A DNA stretch of 51,923 nucleotides. It comes from SURF-43 sp964628985. Lineage in GTDB: Bacteria > Chloroflexota > Dehalococcoidia > UBA2979. Positions within the stretch are counted from its first letter, which is position 1; each line of letters opens with the position of its first letter. The notes beneath the pieces were generated by a model. It searched no databases, had not been told where the DNA came from, and saw only the letters and a list, made by a program, of their open reading frames with translations. Both the position numbers and the translations under genes were made by a program. The stretch lies in the NCBI GenBank assembly GCA_964628985.1, contig CAZVNJ010000013.1:1-51923 (forward strand), read 5' to 3'. Below, one piece after another: positions 7,736-16,372 of this stretch.

Positions 7736-8545
7736 CTAGAGCCGGGCGGCCACCCAGGCTTCGAGGTCGGCCATCACCTGCGGGTGCTCGGGCTCGTTGA
7801 AGATCTCGTGCTTCAGCCCGTCGTAGAGCCGAAGCGACTTGTCCGAAGACCCGACGTACTGGTGCAGCGTGGTGCTGCGCTCCCCGTCCGGGACGCCCGT
7901 GCCTGCCATGATCAGGATCGGGAGCCGGATCTCGCCGACGCGCTCCTGGATTGCCACGCGCATCGGCGCCATCGCCTCGTCGCGGGAAATCGGGATCGGG
8001 CCCCGGTAGTTCAGCGGGTCCGCGTCATAGTCGATGGCGACCCGCGGGTCACGGGCGAGGAACCCCGTGTCCAACGGCGGACGCATCTTCGTGCCGGGCA
8101 TCGCCTCGGGCGTGGGCGGGAGCGGCGTGCCGGGCTTGGCGATCCCGCCGCCGCTCAGGATGAGCCCGGCCAGTTCCGCCTGGTGGTCGAGCACATAGCC
8201 GAGGCTGATCGCCGATCCCATGCTGTGGCCGACGAGGAAGATCTTCTGGCCGGGCTGCTCCGCCTGCACGAGGTCGAAGAACGTCTTGAGGTCGTCCAGG
8301 TACTGCTGGTACGAGTCGATCTCGACTCGCGCGCCCTCGGAACGACCGTGCCCGCGATGGTCGAGGGCGTACACGGCATAGCCATGCGGCACCACGTGGT
8401 TCACCAGATTCATGTAGCGACCGCTGTGCTCGGCGAACCCGTGGGCGACCAGCAGCACGGCCTTCGGCTGACCGTCCGGCAGCCACGACTGCCAGTAGAT
8501 GCGGAAGTCCTTCGCGCCCGTGAATGTGCTCTCGTGGTGCTTCAT
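7736..8545 (-). CDS. Alpha/beta hydrolase, monoacylglycerol lipase / lysophospholipase-like
   Basis: The 269-residue cytoplasmic hydrolase has an intact triad pattern: nucleophile elbow GHSMGS with the serine present, a late acid in the GTGVPDGERS region and histidine in DGLKHEIFNE. The opening HGFAEHSGRY and DHRGHGRSEG are typical of the PldB/MGLL group that hydrolyses monoacylglycerols or lysophospholipids. There is no signal peptide. It is convergent with lhgO (17 bp apart) and upstream of nothing obviously related. Substrate is unproven. Confidence 0.88.
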   Translation of the reverse strand: MKHHESTFTGAKDFRIYWQSWLPDGQPKAVLLVAHGFAEHSGRYMNLVNHVVPHGYAVYALDHRGHGRSEGARVEIDSYQQYLDDLKTFFDLVQAEQPGQKIFLVGHSMGSAISLGYVLDHQAELAGLILSGGGIAKPGTPLPPTPEAMPGTKMRPPLDTGFLARDPRVAIDYDADPLNYRGPIPISRDEAMAPMRVAIQERVGEIRLPILIMAGTGVPDGERSTTLHQYVGSSDKSLRLYDGLKHEIFNEPEHPQVMADLEAWVAARL

Positions 8546-8575
8546 CGATGTCCCTTCGACAGTGTGTCCCGCGGA

Positions 8576-9451
8576 CTATAGGGCGGTGGCCTGCGGGATG
8601 ACCTGCGTCCCGAGGCGCTTCACGATGTCCAGGGCGTGCGGGCCGATCGGCATCACGATCGCTTCCTGCACACCCAGGGCCGCGTACTCGCGCAGGTCCT
8701 CGACGACGGCCTCGTAGTCGCCACGCCCGAACGCGGCGCCGCTGTAGAGGATCGTCTTCCTGATGCTCGCGTAGTCGCGCCCCTCCCGCTCACAGTGGGC
8801 GCGCAGCACCTCGAGCTTGTGGGCGACGATCGAGATGTCCCGTGCCGTCAGGTTGCAGGCGTCCGCGTAGCGGGCGACGAGGCGGAGGGTCTTCTGCTCG
8901 CCGAGGCCGCCGATCATGATCGGCGGGTGTGGCGTCTGCAGCGGCTGAGGAGAGCAGAGTGTCTCCGATAACTGGTAGTAGCGGCCCTCGAACGGCCCGT
9001 TGTCGTCGCTCCACATCTGCAGGCAGATGCGCAGCGTCTCCTCCAGCCGCCGAAAGCGCTCCGCCACGGGCGGGAACGTCACGCCGAGCCCTCGATGCTC
9101 CCGCTCGTACCATGCCGCGCCGATGCCGAGTTCTGCCCGCCCGCGCGAGAGCAGATCCAGCGTGGAGACGATCTTCGCGAGCAAGCCGGGGTGCCGGTAG
9201 GTCACCCCGGAGACCAGCGTCCGCAGTCGCACCGTCGAGGTGTGCGCGGCGAGGAATCCCAGGGTGGTGTACGCCTCCAGCATCGGGTCCTCGACGGGGA
9301 GGAACCCCTGCATCTGGAAGTAGTGGTCCATCACGGAGACTGAGTAGCAACCCGACTCCTCCGCCGTCGTGACGAGGCGTGCGAGGTCCGGGGCCATCCT
9401 CGGCGGGCCGCCGGGCCACGCGAAACTCGGGATATGGATGCCGATGTCCAT
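8576..9451 (-). CDS. LLM-class (luciferase-like) oxidoreductase, probably F420-dependent
   Basis: The 291-residue TIM-barrel protein has bacterial-luciferase family features: start MDIGIHIPSFAWPGG, the SVMDHYFQM strand, the conserved core STLDLLSRGRAELGIGAAWYEREHRGLG and PQPLQTPHPPIMIGGLGEQKTLRLVARYADACN. These match the F420-dependent LLM subgroup, though FMN use cannot be excluded from sequence alone. The gene starts 10 bases after the stop of the aldo/keto reductase gene, so the two are likely one transcript. The physiological substrate is unknown. Confidence 0.88.
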   Translation of the reverse strand: MDIGIHIPSFAWPGGPPRMAPDLARLVTTAEESGCYSVSVMDHYFQMQGFLPVEDPMLEAYTTLGFLAAHTSTVRLRTLVSGVTYRHPGLLAKIVSTLDLLSRGRAELGIGAAWYEREHRGLGVTFPPVAERFRRLEETLRICLQMWSDDNGPFEGRYYQLSETLCSPQPLQTPHPPIMIGGLGEQKTLRLVARYADACNLTARDISIVAHKLEVLRAHCEREGRDYASIRKTILYSGAAFGRGDYEAVVEDLREYAALGVQEAIVMPIGPHALDIVKRLGTQVIPQATAL

Positions 9452-9461
9452 GGTTGCCCGC

Positions 9462-10454
9462 CTATCGCACCGCGTCGCCGCGACGGTATTCCTCGGTGAT
9501 CTCGTCGAGCCGTGCCTTCACGTCGGCCGGCAGCGGCGCATCGAGAGCCGCGATCGAGTCGTCGAGCTGCTCGGGCCGGCTCGCGCCGATGATCGGCGCC
9601 GTGATCGCCGGGTGCGCCAGCACCCAGCGCAGCGCCAATTGCACCATGGGTACGCCCGAGTCCTTCGAGACGCCCTTGATCGCCTCGACCGTGTCGAACT
9701 CGCGGTCATGCCAGTAGCGCGCCTGGTAGTTCTGCGCCGCGTTGCCGAGGGTGAAGCGCGTCCCTTCGAGGGGACCTGAGGCCTGGCTGTGCTTCCCCGT
9801 GAGCAGGCCGCCCGCGAGCGGGTTGTACGGGATGACGCCGATGCCCTCCTCCTCGCAGAGGGGGAACAACTCACGCTCGAATTCGCGGAACAGCAGGTTG
9901 TAGCGAGGCTGCACGCTGTCGAAGCGCGCGAACCCTGCCGCCTCCTGCTTGCCGATCGCTCGCGCGAGCCGGAATGCCAGCCAGTTCGAGACGCCGATGT
10001 ATCGAGCGCGCCCCGACCGGACGACGTCCTCGAGTGCGCGCACCGTCTCGTCCATCGGCGTGTTCGTGTCGTATCCATGCAACTGGTAGAGATCGATGTA
10101 CTCCGTGCGCAGCCGCTTCAGGCTCGCGTCGACGGCGTCGAGGATGTGCTTGCGGCTGGTGCCGCCCTCCCACCGTCGGGGCCCCATCTGGCCGGTGCAC
10201 TTGGTCGCGAGGATGAACTCATGGCGCTTCCCCTCCAGCCACTTGCCGACGATCTCCTCCGTCCGCCCCGCGGTCTGCGTCCCGCCGCCCAGCGGGTAGA
10301 CATTGGCGGTGTCGAGGAAGGTGATGCCGCCCGTCGCCGCGCGGTCGAGAATGCGGAAGGAGGTGGCCTCGTCGCACTGCAGCCCGAACGTCATCGTGCC
10401 GAGGCAGAGCCTGCTCACCTGCAGGCCGGTGCGGCCGAGTCGTGTGTGTTCCAT
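9462..10454 (-). CDS. Aldo/keto reductase
   Basis: This 330-residue NAD(P)H-dependent carbonyl reductase is a (beta/alpha)8 barrel. The catalytic tetrad is recognisable: Asp and Tyr in FLDTANVY, Lys in ILATKCTG and His in LYQLHGYD. The C-terminal cofactor segment APIIGASRPEQLDDS is intact. It is of the YajO/Tas-like type (opening MEHTRLGRTGLQVSRLCLGTMTFG). The LLM oxidoreductase lies just downstream, forming a small redox pair of unknown substrate. Confidence 0.92.
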   Translation of the reverse strand: MEHTRLGRTGLQVSRLCLGTMTFGLQCDEATSFRILDRAATGGITFLDTANVYPLGGGTQTAGRTEEIVGKWLEGKRHEFILATKCTGQMGPRRWEGGTSRKHILDAVDASLKRLRTEYIDLYQLHGYDTNTPMDETVRALEDVVRSGRARYIGVSNWLAFRLARAIGKQEAAGFARFDSVQPRYNLLFREFERELFPLCEEEGIGVIPYNPLAGGLLTGKHSQASGPLEGTRFTLGNAAQNYQARYWHDREFDTVEAIKGVSKDSGVPMVQLALRWVLAHPAITAPIIGASRPEQLDDSIAALDAPLPADVKARLDEITEEYRRGDAVR

Positions 10455-10499
10455 CGAGATGTCGCCTTCTAGCGCGGCCGTCCGAGGCCAGCGCGAAGG

Positions 10500-10874
10500 C
10501 TACAGACTACGCCCGACCGCCAGCCCGCCCGCTGCGGCGGCAATCCCGAGGACCACGGTCCCGGCGACGTAGGCCAGCGCCAGCCCCGCGTCCCCGGCCT
10601 CGACGTGCCCCACCGCGTCGTAGGCGAAGGCCGAGAACGTCGTGAACCCGCCGAGGACCCCCGTGGTCAGCCCCAGCGTGACCCAGCGTGGCGTCTCCGC
10701 GAACCGCCCCTCGATCCCGCCCAGTAGCAGTCCGATCGCGAGGGCGCCCACGAGATTGACCGTGAACGTCCCCACCCCACCGACCGGCACGCGCGCTCCC
10801 ACCCACATCGCCAGCGCGTACCGCGCGAGGCTGCCGGCGGCGCCGCCGATTGCTATGGCGAGAGGGATGGGCAC
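10500..10874 (-). CDS. crcB: Fluoride ion channel CrcB/FluC
   Basis: The 124-residue four-helix membrane protein is of the Fluc family; dimers export fluoride. The hallmark GGFTTFSAFAYDAV and the pore asparagine in FTVNLVGALAIG are present. It starts at GTG 10874, overlapping the upstream TAG by one base. A single complete gene of full length suggests a homodimeric channel. No crcB-type fluoride riboswitch is apparent, and the gene sits behind the RelA/SpoT pair, so it is probably expressed from their promoter. Confidence 0.93.
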   Translation of the reverse strand: MPIPLAIAIGGAAGSLARYALAMWVGARVPVGGVGTFTVNLVGALAIGLLLGGIEGRFAETPRWVTLGLTTGVLGGFTTFSAFAYDAVGHVEAGDAGLALAYVAGTVVLGIAAAAGGLAVGRSL

Positions 10875-11098
10875 TATCCGAGTGCGAGTTCTCGCAGCGT
10901 CTTGAAGTAGCGACCATGCGTCTTGCGTATCTCAGTTTCCGACTCGCCTTCGAGGAGGACGACCTCGATCTCTGCCGGCTTGCTCAACTCAAGCGCACGA
11001 AGCCGACCCTGAGCCTCCGACCGCTGCTCGCGATCGTATCGCCCAATGATGGCGCCGCTGCCACTGACGCGGTTGTACTGAATGAGGAACAGAGTCAC
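10874..11098 (-). CDS. Small protein downstream of RelA/SpoT-domain gene, unknown
   Basis: The 74-residue product uses the GTG at 11098, which overlaps the upstream TGA as GTGA. A start 18 bases earlier (11116) is also open. It is soluble, with no cysteines or membrane helix, opening FLIQYNRVSGSGAIIGRYD and ending RKTHGRYFKTLRELALG. I do not recognise the family. Tight coupling to a RelA/SpoT-domain gene makes it a candidate partner or antitoxin, which is inference from position. Base composition is visibly less GC-rich than the neighbours. Confidence 0.72.
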   Translation of the reverse strand: MTLFLIQYNRVSGSGAIIGRYDREQRSEAQGRLRALELSKPAEIEVVLLEGESETEIRKTHGRYFKTLRELALG

Positions 11099-11772
11099 TT
11101 CGTCGCCTCGGCCCACTCGATGATCTTCGCAAACAGATCTCGGAGCTCGGATTCTAGACGCGCCAATTCGTCTTCATCAACGTCGATTGACGGGCGCGCC
11201 AAAGCCATTTCAAGGTGGTGCCCCGCGTCGGACGCCGTGTCCAGCACGTCCCGCACCGGATCGGAGCCTCCACCGTACTTCACTTCCATTCCAAGTGCGT
11301 ATGCGACCTTCTCTGACATGTCTGCCCATTGATGCTGAAGTTCAGTCCGTACCTGAATCTCGACAAATTCTCCAACCCCCGTCCGAGCGATGACGTGCAC
11401 CGCCCGATAGCCACTGTGAGGCGCGATACGAAGGTCATCAACGCGCGCGTCTGGGAATCGCTCGAGAAGCGCCTTCACGGCTGCATCCTGTTCGCGGAGC
11501 CCTTGGACGATTACCCGGCAGCCCGCTGCGTCCTGCATTCGGGACAATCGAAGGCCGGGCATGCGCCGCAACTTGGCGATGGTGCTGTCCGCAGTCTTGC
11601 GCCGCCCGATCACGGCTCGCCCTGGGACGGCTACCCGAACCGCTGCCTCCACCTCGTCCAGGCTGGCCGCGAGTGATTCTCGGTAGTCGATATATCGGCC
11701 GATAGCCTCGGGGGTCGGATGCTGGCGGAGTTGCTCGCCGATTCGGTCGATCTCCCCGCGCGTTGGCATCAC
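11095..11772 (-). CDS. RelA/SpoT-domain protein (small alarmone synthetase-like)
   Basis: The 225-residue single-domain nucleotide pyrophosphokinase has the synthetase landmarks: basic loop RRKTADSTIAKL, Mg-binding DAAGCRV, nucleotide-stacking GYRAVH, and EIQVRTELQHQWAD. There is no hydrolase, TGS or ACT domain, so it could make (p)ppGpp or act as a toxic small alarmone synthetase or tRNA pyrophosphokinase. It lies 74 bases from a tRNA-Ala gene in an AT-richer patch, coupled to a 74-residue gene. Horizontal acquisition and a toxin-antitoxin or defence role are plausible but unproven; housekeeping alarmone synthesis is the alternative. Confidence 0.88.
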   Translation of the reverse strand: MMPTRGEIDRIGEQLRQHPTPEAIGRYIDYRESLAASLDEVEAAVRVAVPGRAVIGRRKTADSTIAKLRRMPGLRLSRMQDAAGCRVIVQGLREQDAAVKALLERFPDARVDDLRIAPHSGYRAVHVIARTGVGEFVEIQVRTELQHQWADMSEKVAYALGMEVKYGGGSDPVRDVLDTASDAGHHLEMALARPSIDVDEDELARLESELRDLFAKIIEWAEATK

Positions 11773-11795
11773 TCGCCTCCCGGCGGGGACGCTAC

Positions 11796-11818
11796 ACGAA
11801 GAACCCCGCTTCCGCGGG
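11796..11818 (-). terminator. Intrinsic terminator behind tRNA-Ala
   Basis: Read on the minus strand, a 5-bp stem CCCGC-GGAA-GCGGG is followed by GTTCTTCGTG, a short T-containing tail. It lies 28 bases past the tRNA 3' end and 24 bases before the RelA/SpoT gene start. Confidence 0.55.
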
Positions 11819-11845
11819 CTCTCGAGAGGGCAGGGCTGGAGAGAA

Positions 11846-11921
11846 TGGTGGACCCGAGGGGGCTCGAACCCCTGACCTCGACACTGCCAGTGTCGCGCTC
11901 TCCCAGCTGAGCTACGGGCCC
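11846..11921 (-). tRNA. tRNA-Ala (GGC)
   Basis: The 76-nt cloverleaf reads on the minus strand: acceptor GGGCCCG pairs with CGGGTCC, giving the G3-U70 wobble that defines alanine tRNAs. The D-arm is GCTC/GAGC, the anticodon stem CGACA/TGTCG with loop CTGGCAG (anticodon GGC), and the T-arm AGGGG-TTCGAGC-CCCCT. The CCA end is encoded. Such tRNA genes are common integration sites; the AT-richer RelA/SpoT pair lies at its 3' side. Confidence 0.97.
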
Positions 11922-11936
11922 GGGAGCAACCTGTCG

Positions 11937-11966
11937 AGTGTAGGAGCGCGCACTCGGCTCGGTCTA
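11937..11966 (-). promoter_or_regulatory. Probable promoter of tRNA-Ala
   Basis: On the minus strand TAGACC (11966-11961) and TACACT (11942-11937) are spaced by 18 bases. The predicted start lies about 9 bases before the tRNA 5' end. Confidence 0.45.
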
Positions 11967-11984
11967 CCGCGCAGATTTCGAGGG

Positions 11985-12734
11985 CTATCGGCCGCCGAGG
12001 AGGGCGATCAGGCGGCGTGGGTAGTTCGTCGTGATCGCATCGACTCCGAGGGCCAGCGTCCGCGCTAGGTCCTCCTCGCGGTCCACCGTCCAGCAGGCCA
12101 CCTCCAGACCCAGGTCATGGGCCAGTGTGACCGCCTCGGGAGTCAGGGCGTGGAAGGTCGGATTAATGGCGCGCACACGCAGCGCGGCAGCGAGGCGGAT
12201 CCGGCGTGCGAGTTCCTCGGGCGGCAGCACCTCATGGGTCAGGTCGAAGAGGATCGGGACGCCCGGGCAGTGCTGCTGCATCAGTCGCACCTCCGCCTCG
12301 GTGGAAGGCGTGAAGAGCGTGTACGGCTCCGCGTGAAGCCGGCGGACGAGCGCGCCGACCTCGCCCTCGATGCCGCGCGCGGGGATGTCCACTTCCATCA
12401 GGATTCGAGGGCCATCCGGGCCGAGGATCGCCGCGTACGCCTCGGCCAGCGTGGGGATCGGTTGGGGCTCCCAGCCCTGCGGCGCCCCGCAGCGGAGGGC
12501 GCACAACTCCTCGTAGGTGACGTCGAGGATCGCGCGCGGATCGCCGGTGGTGCGCGCCAGCGTCTCGTCGTGCATCAGCACCAGCACACCGTCGCGGGTC
12601 GCGCGGACGTCCACCTCGACGACATCGCATCCGTCCTCGATGGCACGCGCGATGCCGAGGAGCGTGTTCTCCGGCGCGTTGCCCTCGTTGGTGCGGTGCG
12701 AGATGACCAGCGGGTGGTTCGGCTTCGGTGGCAT
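11985..12734 (-). CDS. Glycerophosphodiester phosphodiesterase
   Basis: The 249-residue enzyme is of the GDPD (UgpQ-like) family and splits glycerophosphodiesters into glycerol 3-phosphate and an alcohol. Landmarks are HRTNEGNAPENTL (catalytic His-Arg and the metal-binding Glu of ENT), EVDVRATRDGVLVLMHDETLARTT (acid pair and second His), MEVD, and the late CWTVDREEDLARTLALGVDAITTNYP. There is no signal peptide, so action is cytoplasmic. It is divergent from the CoA-transferase gene with 72 bases between starts. Confidence 0.93.
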   Translation of the reverse strand: MPPKPNHPLVISHRTNEGNAPENTLLGIARAIEDGCDVVEVDVRATRDGVLVLMHDETLARTTGDPRAILDVTYEELCALRCGAPQGWEPQPIPTLAEAYAAILGPDGPRILMEVDIPARGIEGEVGALVRRLHAEPYTLFTPSTEAEVRLMQQHCPGVPILFDLTHEVLPPEELARRIRLAAALRVRAINPTFHALTPEAVTLAHDLGLEVACWTVDREEDLARTLALGVDAITTNYPRRLIALLGGR

Positions 12735-12806
12735 CGGGCGAGTCTATACTCGCGCCCGCGACGCCTCGCGTTCGAGGCCGTCCCTGCCGCGGATGGGAGC
12801 AGCGCC

Positions 12807-13997
12807 ATGGCCGGACCACTCGACGGTGTGAAGGTGGTGGACCTCTCCCGGCTCGCGCCCGGCCCCTTCGCCTCGATGGCGCTGGGGGACCTCGGTGCTG
12901 ACGTGCTCCTCGTCGAGGCGCCTGCCGGCGCGATCCGGGGCGGGGGGATCGGTGGCGGAGGTGACGCCGAGGCCGCCGCGCGCCGGCGTGCCTACAACCC
13001 GCTCGGGCGTAACAAGCGCTCGATCGTCGTCGACCTGCGGCAGCCCGAGGGCGTGGAACTGGTGCACACCCTCGCCGCCGAGGCCGATGTCTTCCTCGAG
13101 GGCTTCCGGCCCGGCGTCACCGACCGCCTCGGCGTGGGCTACGAGGCGATCAGCCGCACGAATCCGCGCATCGTCTACGCCTCGCTCTCTGGCTACGGGC
13201 AGACCGGGCCGTACGCGAGCATGGTGGGGCATGACATCAACTACATCTCGGTCGGTGGGGCGCTCTCGATGATCGGGCGGCCGGGGCAGAAGCCTGCCGT
13301 GCCGCAGAACACGATCGCGGACTTCGCCGGCGGCGGCCTCATGACCGCCTTCGCCATCGTCTCGGCGCTCTACGCCCGCCACACGACGGGACGCGGCCAG
13401 TTCCTCGACATGTCGATGTCGGACGGCGTCCTCTACCTGCTGGCGAGCCAGACCGGGGGCGTCCTTGCCGGTGGGCAGCCGCCGAAGCCCGGCATGCCGC
13501 CGCTGGGAGGCGGAGCGCCGCACTACACCGTCTACGAGTGCGCCGACGGCAAGTACCTCTCCATCGGCTCGCTCGAACCACAGTTCTGGGCGGCCCTCTG
13601 CCGGCTGAGCGGCCGCGAGGACATGCTGGACGCGGAGTTCGATGCCTCGAAGCACGCGGAGTTCGGCGCGCACCTCGACGCCTTTTTCAAGACCAAGACC
13701 CGCGACGAGTGGTTCGCGGAACTGCGCGACGTCGAGCTCTGCGTTGCGCCGGTCCTCGACGTCGCCGAAGCCCTCGCGGACGAGCACCAGCAGGCCCGCG
13801 GCATGGTGGTCGAGGTGGAGGATGCCCGCGCCGGCCGGGTGCGACAGGTCGGCATCGGCCCGAAATTCTCAGATACGCCGGGCAGCGTGCGCAGCACCGC
13901 ACCTGCCCCGGGTGCCCATACCGATGAGGTGCTCGCGGCCCTCGGGTACGACCCACCGCGGATCGCTGAACTACGCCAGCGCGGCGTCGTGGCATAG
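12807..13997 (+). CDS. CaiB/BaiF family (class III) CoA-transferase
   Basis: The 396-residue product transfers CoA between carboxylic acids through an aspartyl-CoA intermediate. The opening GVKVVDLSRLAPGPFASMALGDLGADVLLVE, the N-rich NPLGRNKRSIVVDL, and the catalytic aspartate D143 in GHDINY are typical. The ATG at 12807 has GGGAG nine bases upstream. The frame stays open far upstream, but that region belongs to the opposite-strand GDPD gene. Alpha-methylacyl-CoA racemases share this fold; the extra Gly-rich loop at 44-53 leaves the substrate open. Confidence 0.92.
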   Translation: MAGPLDGVKVVDLSRLAPGPFASMALGDLGADVLLVEAPAGAIRGGGIGGGGDAEAAARRRAYNPLGRNKRSIVVDLRQPEGVELVHTLAAEADVFLEGFRPGVTDRLGVGYEAISRTNPRIVYASLSGYGQTGPYASMVGHDINYISVGGALSMIGRPGQKPAVPQNTIADFAGGGLMTAFAIVSALYARHTTGRGQFLDMSMSDGVLYLLASQTGGVLAGGQPPKPGMPPLGGGAPHYTVYECADGKYLSIGSLEPQFWAALCRLSGREDMLDAEFDASKHAEFGAHLDAFFKTKTRDEWFAELRDVELCVAPVLDVAEALADEHQQARGMVVEVEDARAGRVRQVGIGPKFSDTPGSVRSTAPAPGAHTDEVLAALGYDPPRIAELRQRGVVA

Positions 13998-14228
13998 CCG
14001 AGCGTGGTAAGAGATCAGCGATGCTCAAGGGACCACCACTGACTTGGGTCGCCACGCGAGCACGTGGTTTGAGTGTCCAGCGTCCTGGCAGTTCCCGTTT
14101 CTCAAACGGTCAGTGCCTGAAGAGTCCAGCCGTCACGCGGGGTCACCTCTGCGTCGCGACGTGGACCTCCGCGAGGACTCTGTATCGTCCACACACCAGA
14201 GCATGAGCCCTGAGCGAAGGATCCCACG

Positions 14229-14792
14229 ATGCGATTGAAGTCCTGGCTGGCAGACATGCCTACTCTCGCGACAGTAGGAGTGGTGCTATTTCTCGTTCTG
14301 GTCGTAAGCAGCGGCCTGCTGATGTGGGGGGCGAGCTTCGGCAAGACGATGGTCCGCGATCAACTCGCACAGCAGCGCATTTCCTTTCCACCGGCAGGCA
14401 GTCCCGGGTTGAGCCCAGCCGAATATCCCGGCCTGCAGCAATACGCTGGGCAACTGGTGGACAGCGGCCCGAAGGCGAAGGCCTACGCCAACGAGTTCAT
14501 CGCCGTCCACCTCGCGAAGGCCGGAGGCGGTAAGACCTATTCCGAGGTGAGTGCGGCTTCGCAGGCGGCCCCTGGCGACGCGGCCCTCGCCGCGCAGACG
14601 CAAACGCTCTTCCGCGGCGAGACACTCCGAGGCCTCCTGCTCTATGCGTGGGGTTGGTCGGTGGTCGCAGCCATCGCTGGCTGGGTCGCTGTCGGCGCCC
14701 TGGTCGGGGCGACCCTCGTCTTAGGGGGCCTCGTTGCGGGTTTCGTGATGCATGAGCGCGAATCGCGTCGCGCATCCGGTCTGATCAAGTAG
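14229..14792 (+). CDS. Membrane protein with two terminal helices and an external domain, unknown
   Basis: The 187-residue product has one hydrophobic helix at 14-36 and another pair of segments at about 138-178, flanking a soluble domain of about 100 residues with FPPAGSPGLSPAEYPGLQQYAGQLVD and KAYANEFIAVHLA. Similar two-anchor proteins occur in actinobacteria and related groups, always uncharacterised in my knowledge. A 231-bp gap precedes the gene (13998-14228) with no other feature I can support. It converges with the next gene with three bases between stops. Confidence 0.8.
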   Translation: MRLKSWLADMPTLATVGVVLFLVLVVSSGLLMWGASFGKTMVRDQLAQQRISFPPAGSPGLSPAEYPGLQQYAGQLVDSGPKAKAYANEFIAVHLAKAGGGKTYSEVSAASQAAPGDAALAAQTQTLFRGETLRGLLLYAWGWSVVAAIAGWVAVGALVGATLVLGGLVAGFVMHERESRRASGLIK

Positions 14793-14795
14793 GGC

Positions 14796-15470
14796 TCAGG
14801 GAGCTGGCTCGACCACGACCACGACGCCCTGTGAAGTGACGGCCTCCCAGATCGTCTCGGCGACGAACGGGCCGGGTGCCATCGGCTGATCCCCGGTCGT
14901 GAGCAGAGACATCACGGCACACCAGAGCGCGAAGCCGGCGAGGTTGGCCGCCAGCACTCCGCGCCCGCTCCTCCCGACGACACGCGCGAGGGCGGCCTGC
15001 GTCGCTGCCATCCACCCGCCAATCGCCAGAAGGCCGACGCCGAAGGAGATCGCCGGGATCACCATGCCCAGGGCGAGGAACAGCGGCCAGCATGCGAGTC
15101 CCGCCTCCCGCAGTAGCCGGTCTACGGGCAGCATCGTCCGGCCGAAACGCTGCACCACGGCGATCGCGACGACGAGCCAGGCGATCCACAACGCGAACGA
15201 GAACGGGACGCCGAAGGTCACCGTGCGGGTCAACGTCGTCCGCGGGTCTCCCAGGCCGGAGGTCAGCCACCACAGCCAGCCGCCCAGCGCCAAGGCCAGC
15301 ATCCCCAGCGCGGCGAAGATGAGGGCGAACGGCACCGGGACCAGCGCATCGATGTCCGCGATCCGGCGTCGCCGGCGCGGATGCAGCGAGGGTGTACCGC
15401 GGTCCCCCTCGACAGGCGCGGGTGGCGTCGCGTCTGCGGCGTCCTCGGGGGTCTCGTGTGGGTCGCGCAT
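14796..15470 (-). CDS. Integral membrane protein, unknown
   Basis: The 224-residue protein has a charged, proline-rich N-terminal tail (1-45) followed by about five hydrophobic segments between residues 45 and 205. A GAGGAAG ribosome site precedes the ATG at 15470. An alternative minus-strand frame over the same DNA is Arg/Pro-rich and lacks hydrophobic periodicity, so this frame is preferred. I recognise no family and no catalytic motif. Confidence 0.75.
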   Translation of the reverse strand: MRDPHETPEDAADATPPAPVEGDRGTPSLHPRRRRRIADIDALVPVPFALIFAALGMLALALGGWLWWLTSGLGDPRTTLTRTVTFGVPFSFALWIAWLVVAIAVVQRFGRTMLPVDRLLREAGLACWPLFLALGMVIPAISFGVGLLAIGGWMAATQAALARVVGRSGRGVLAANLAGFALWCAVMSLLTTGDQPMAPGPFVAETIWEAVTSQGVVVVVEPAP

Positions 15471-15566
15471 CGGCCTGCTTCCTCATCGGAGGGCCGGGGA
15501 GTGCCGGAAGTGTACCTGAGGGCCCTCGGCACCCTCGCATCGCGCGAGGTTCGTTGCGGCCAGTCG

Positions 15567-16307
15567 TTACAGCGGCAGCCGCGAAGGGATCCCCGCGCGC
15601 CTGGGGTACTGCGGGTCCAGCCGGCCCGTCCGTCGGATCACGATCACCCGCTGAGGCGGCAGCCCCTCGGGGAGCGGCAGTTCGAGGCTGCCCTGTACGT
15701 CGCCACCCAGCGCTGCGAGAGCTCGGGTCGAGGCGCTGAGTTCCGCGTCGGCGCGGCTTCCCTTCGGGGCGACCAGCAGGCCGCCGTCCTTCAGCAGAGG
15801 CAGCGCGTACTCAATGAGCACAGGGAGCGGTGCCAGCGCACGCGCCGTCACGAGGTCGAATGTCGCGCGCAGCATCGGACCACGTCCGGCATCCTCCGCG
15901 CGCATCGTCCGGACGGACACTCGCTCGAGCCCCAGCGCCTCGATCACGGTCTGGAGGAACGTGGCGCGCCGGCCGTGCGACTCCACGAGCCCGAGGTCCA
16001 GCGCTGGTTCCGCAATCGCCATCGGCAGCCCCGGGAATCCACCCCCTGAACCGAGGTCCGCCACCCGCATGGATGCCCCGGAGGGGAGGATCCCGGCATC
16101 GCGAAGGGACACCAGAAGCGCGAGCGACTCGGCAAGATGCCGGCGCTGGATTTCGCGGGAATCCGTGAGGCTCGTGATCCCCGCACGCTCGTTCCACTCC
16201 AAGATCAGGGCCAGGTACCGCGTGAAACGTTCCCGGGCCGCCGGATCGAGGTCGATCCCGAGCCGCGCAGCCTCATCGAACAGGGCTTGCGGGGCCTCGT
16301 CGGTCAT
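15567..16307 (-). CDS. rsmG: 16S rRNA (guanine(527)-N7)-methyltransferase RsmG
   Basis: The 246-residue SAM-dependent methyltransferase acts on G527 in the decoding region of 16S rRNA. The SAM-binding motif VADLGSGGGFPGLPMAI and LVESHGRRATFLQTVIEALGL are diagnostic, as is ITSLTDSREIQRRHLAESL. The ATG at 16307 is preceded by GGGAGGA at a good distance, which decides between this and longer upstream starts. It stands alone here, away from the mnmG/parAB cluster where rsmG is often found. Confidence 0.95.
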   Translation of the reverse strand: MTDEAPQALFDEAARLGIDLDPAARERFTRYLALILEWNERAGITSLTDSREIQRRHLAESLALLVSLRDAGILPSGASMRVADLGSGGGFPGLPMAIAEPALDLGLVESHGRRATFLQTVIEALGLERVSVRTMRAEDAGRGPMLRATFDLVTARALAPLPVLIEYALPLLKDGGLLVAPKGSRADAELSASTRALAALGGDVQGSLELPLPEGLPPQRVIVIRRTGRLDPQYPRRAGIPSRLPL

Positions 16308-16372
16308 TGGAAATCCTCCCACGTCCGGCGGGGAGGGCGGAGGCCGCGGTCGCGGCGGGCTGGCATAACGCG

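Noticed and set aside
10500..10874. crcB fluoride riboswitch
   Set aside because: The gene overlaps the preceding coding region by one base, leaving no room for a riboswitch directly upstream.
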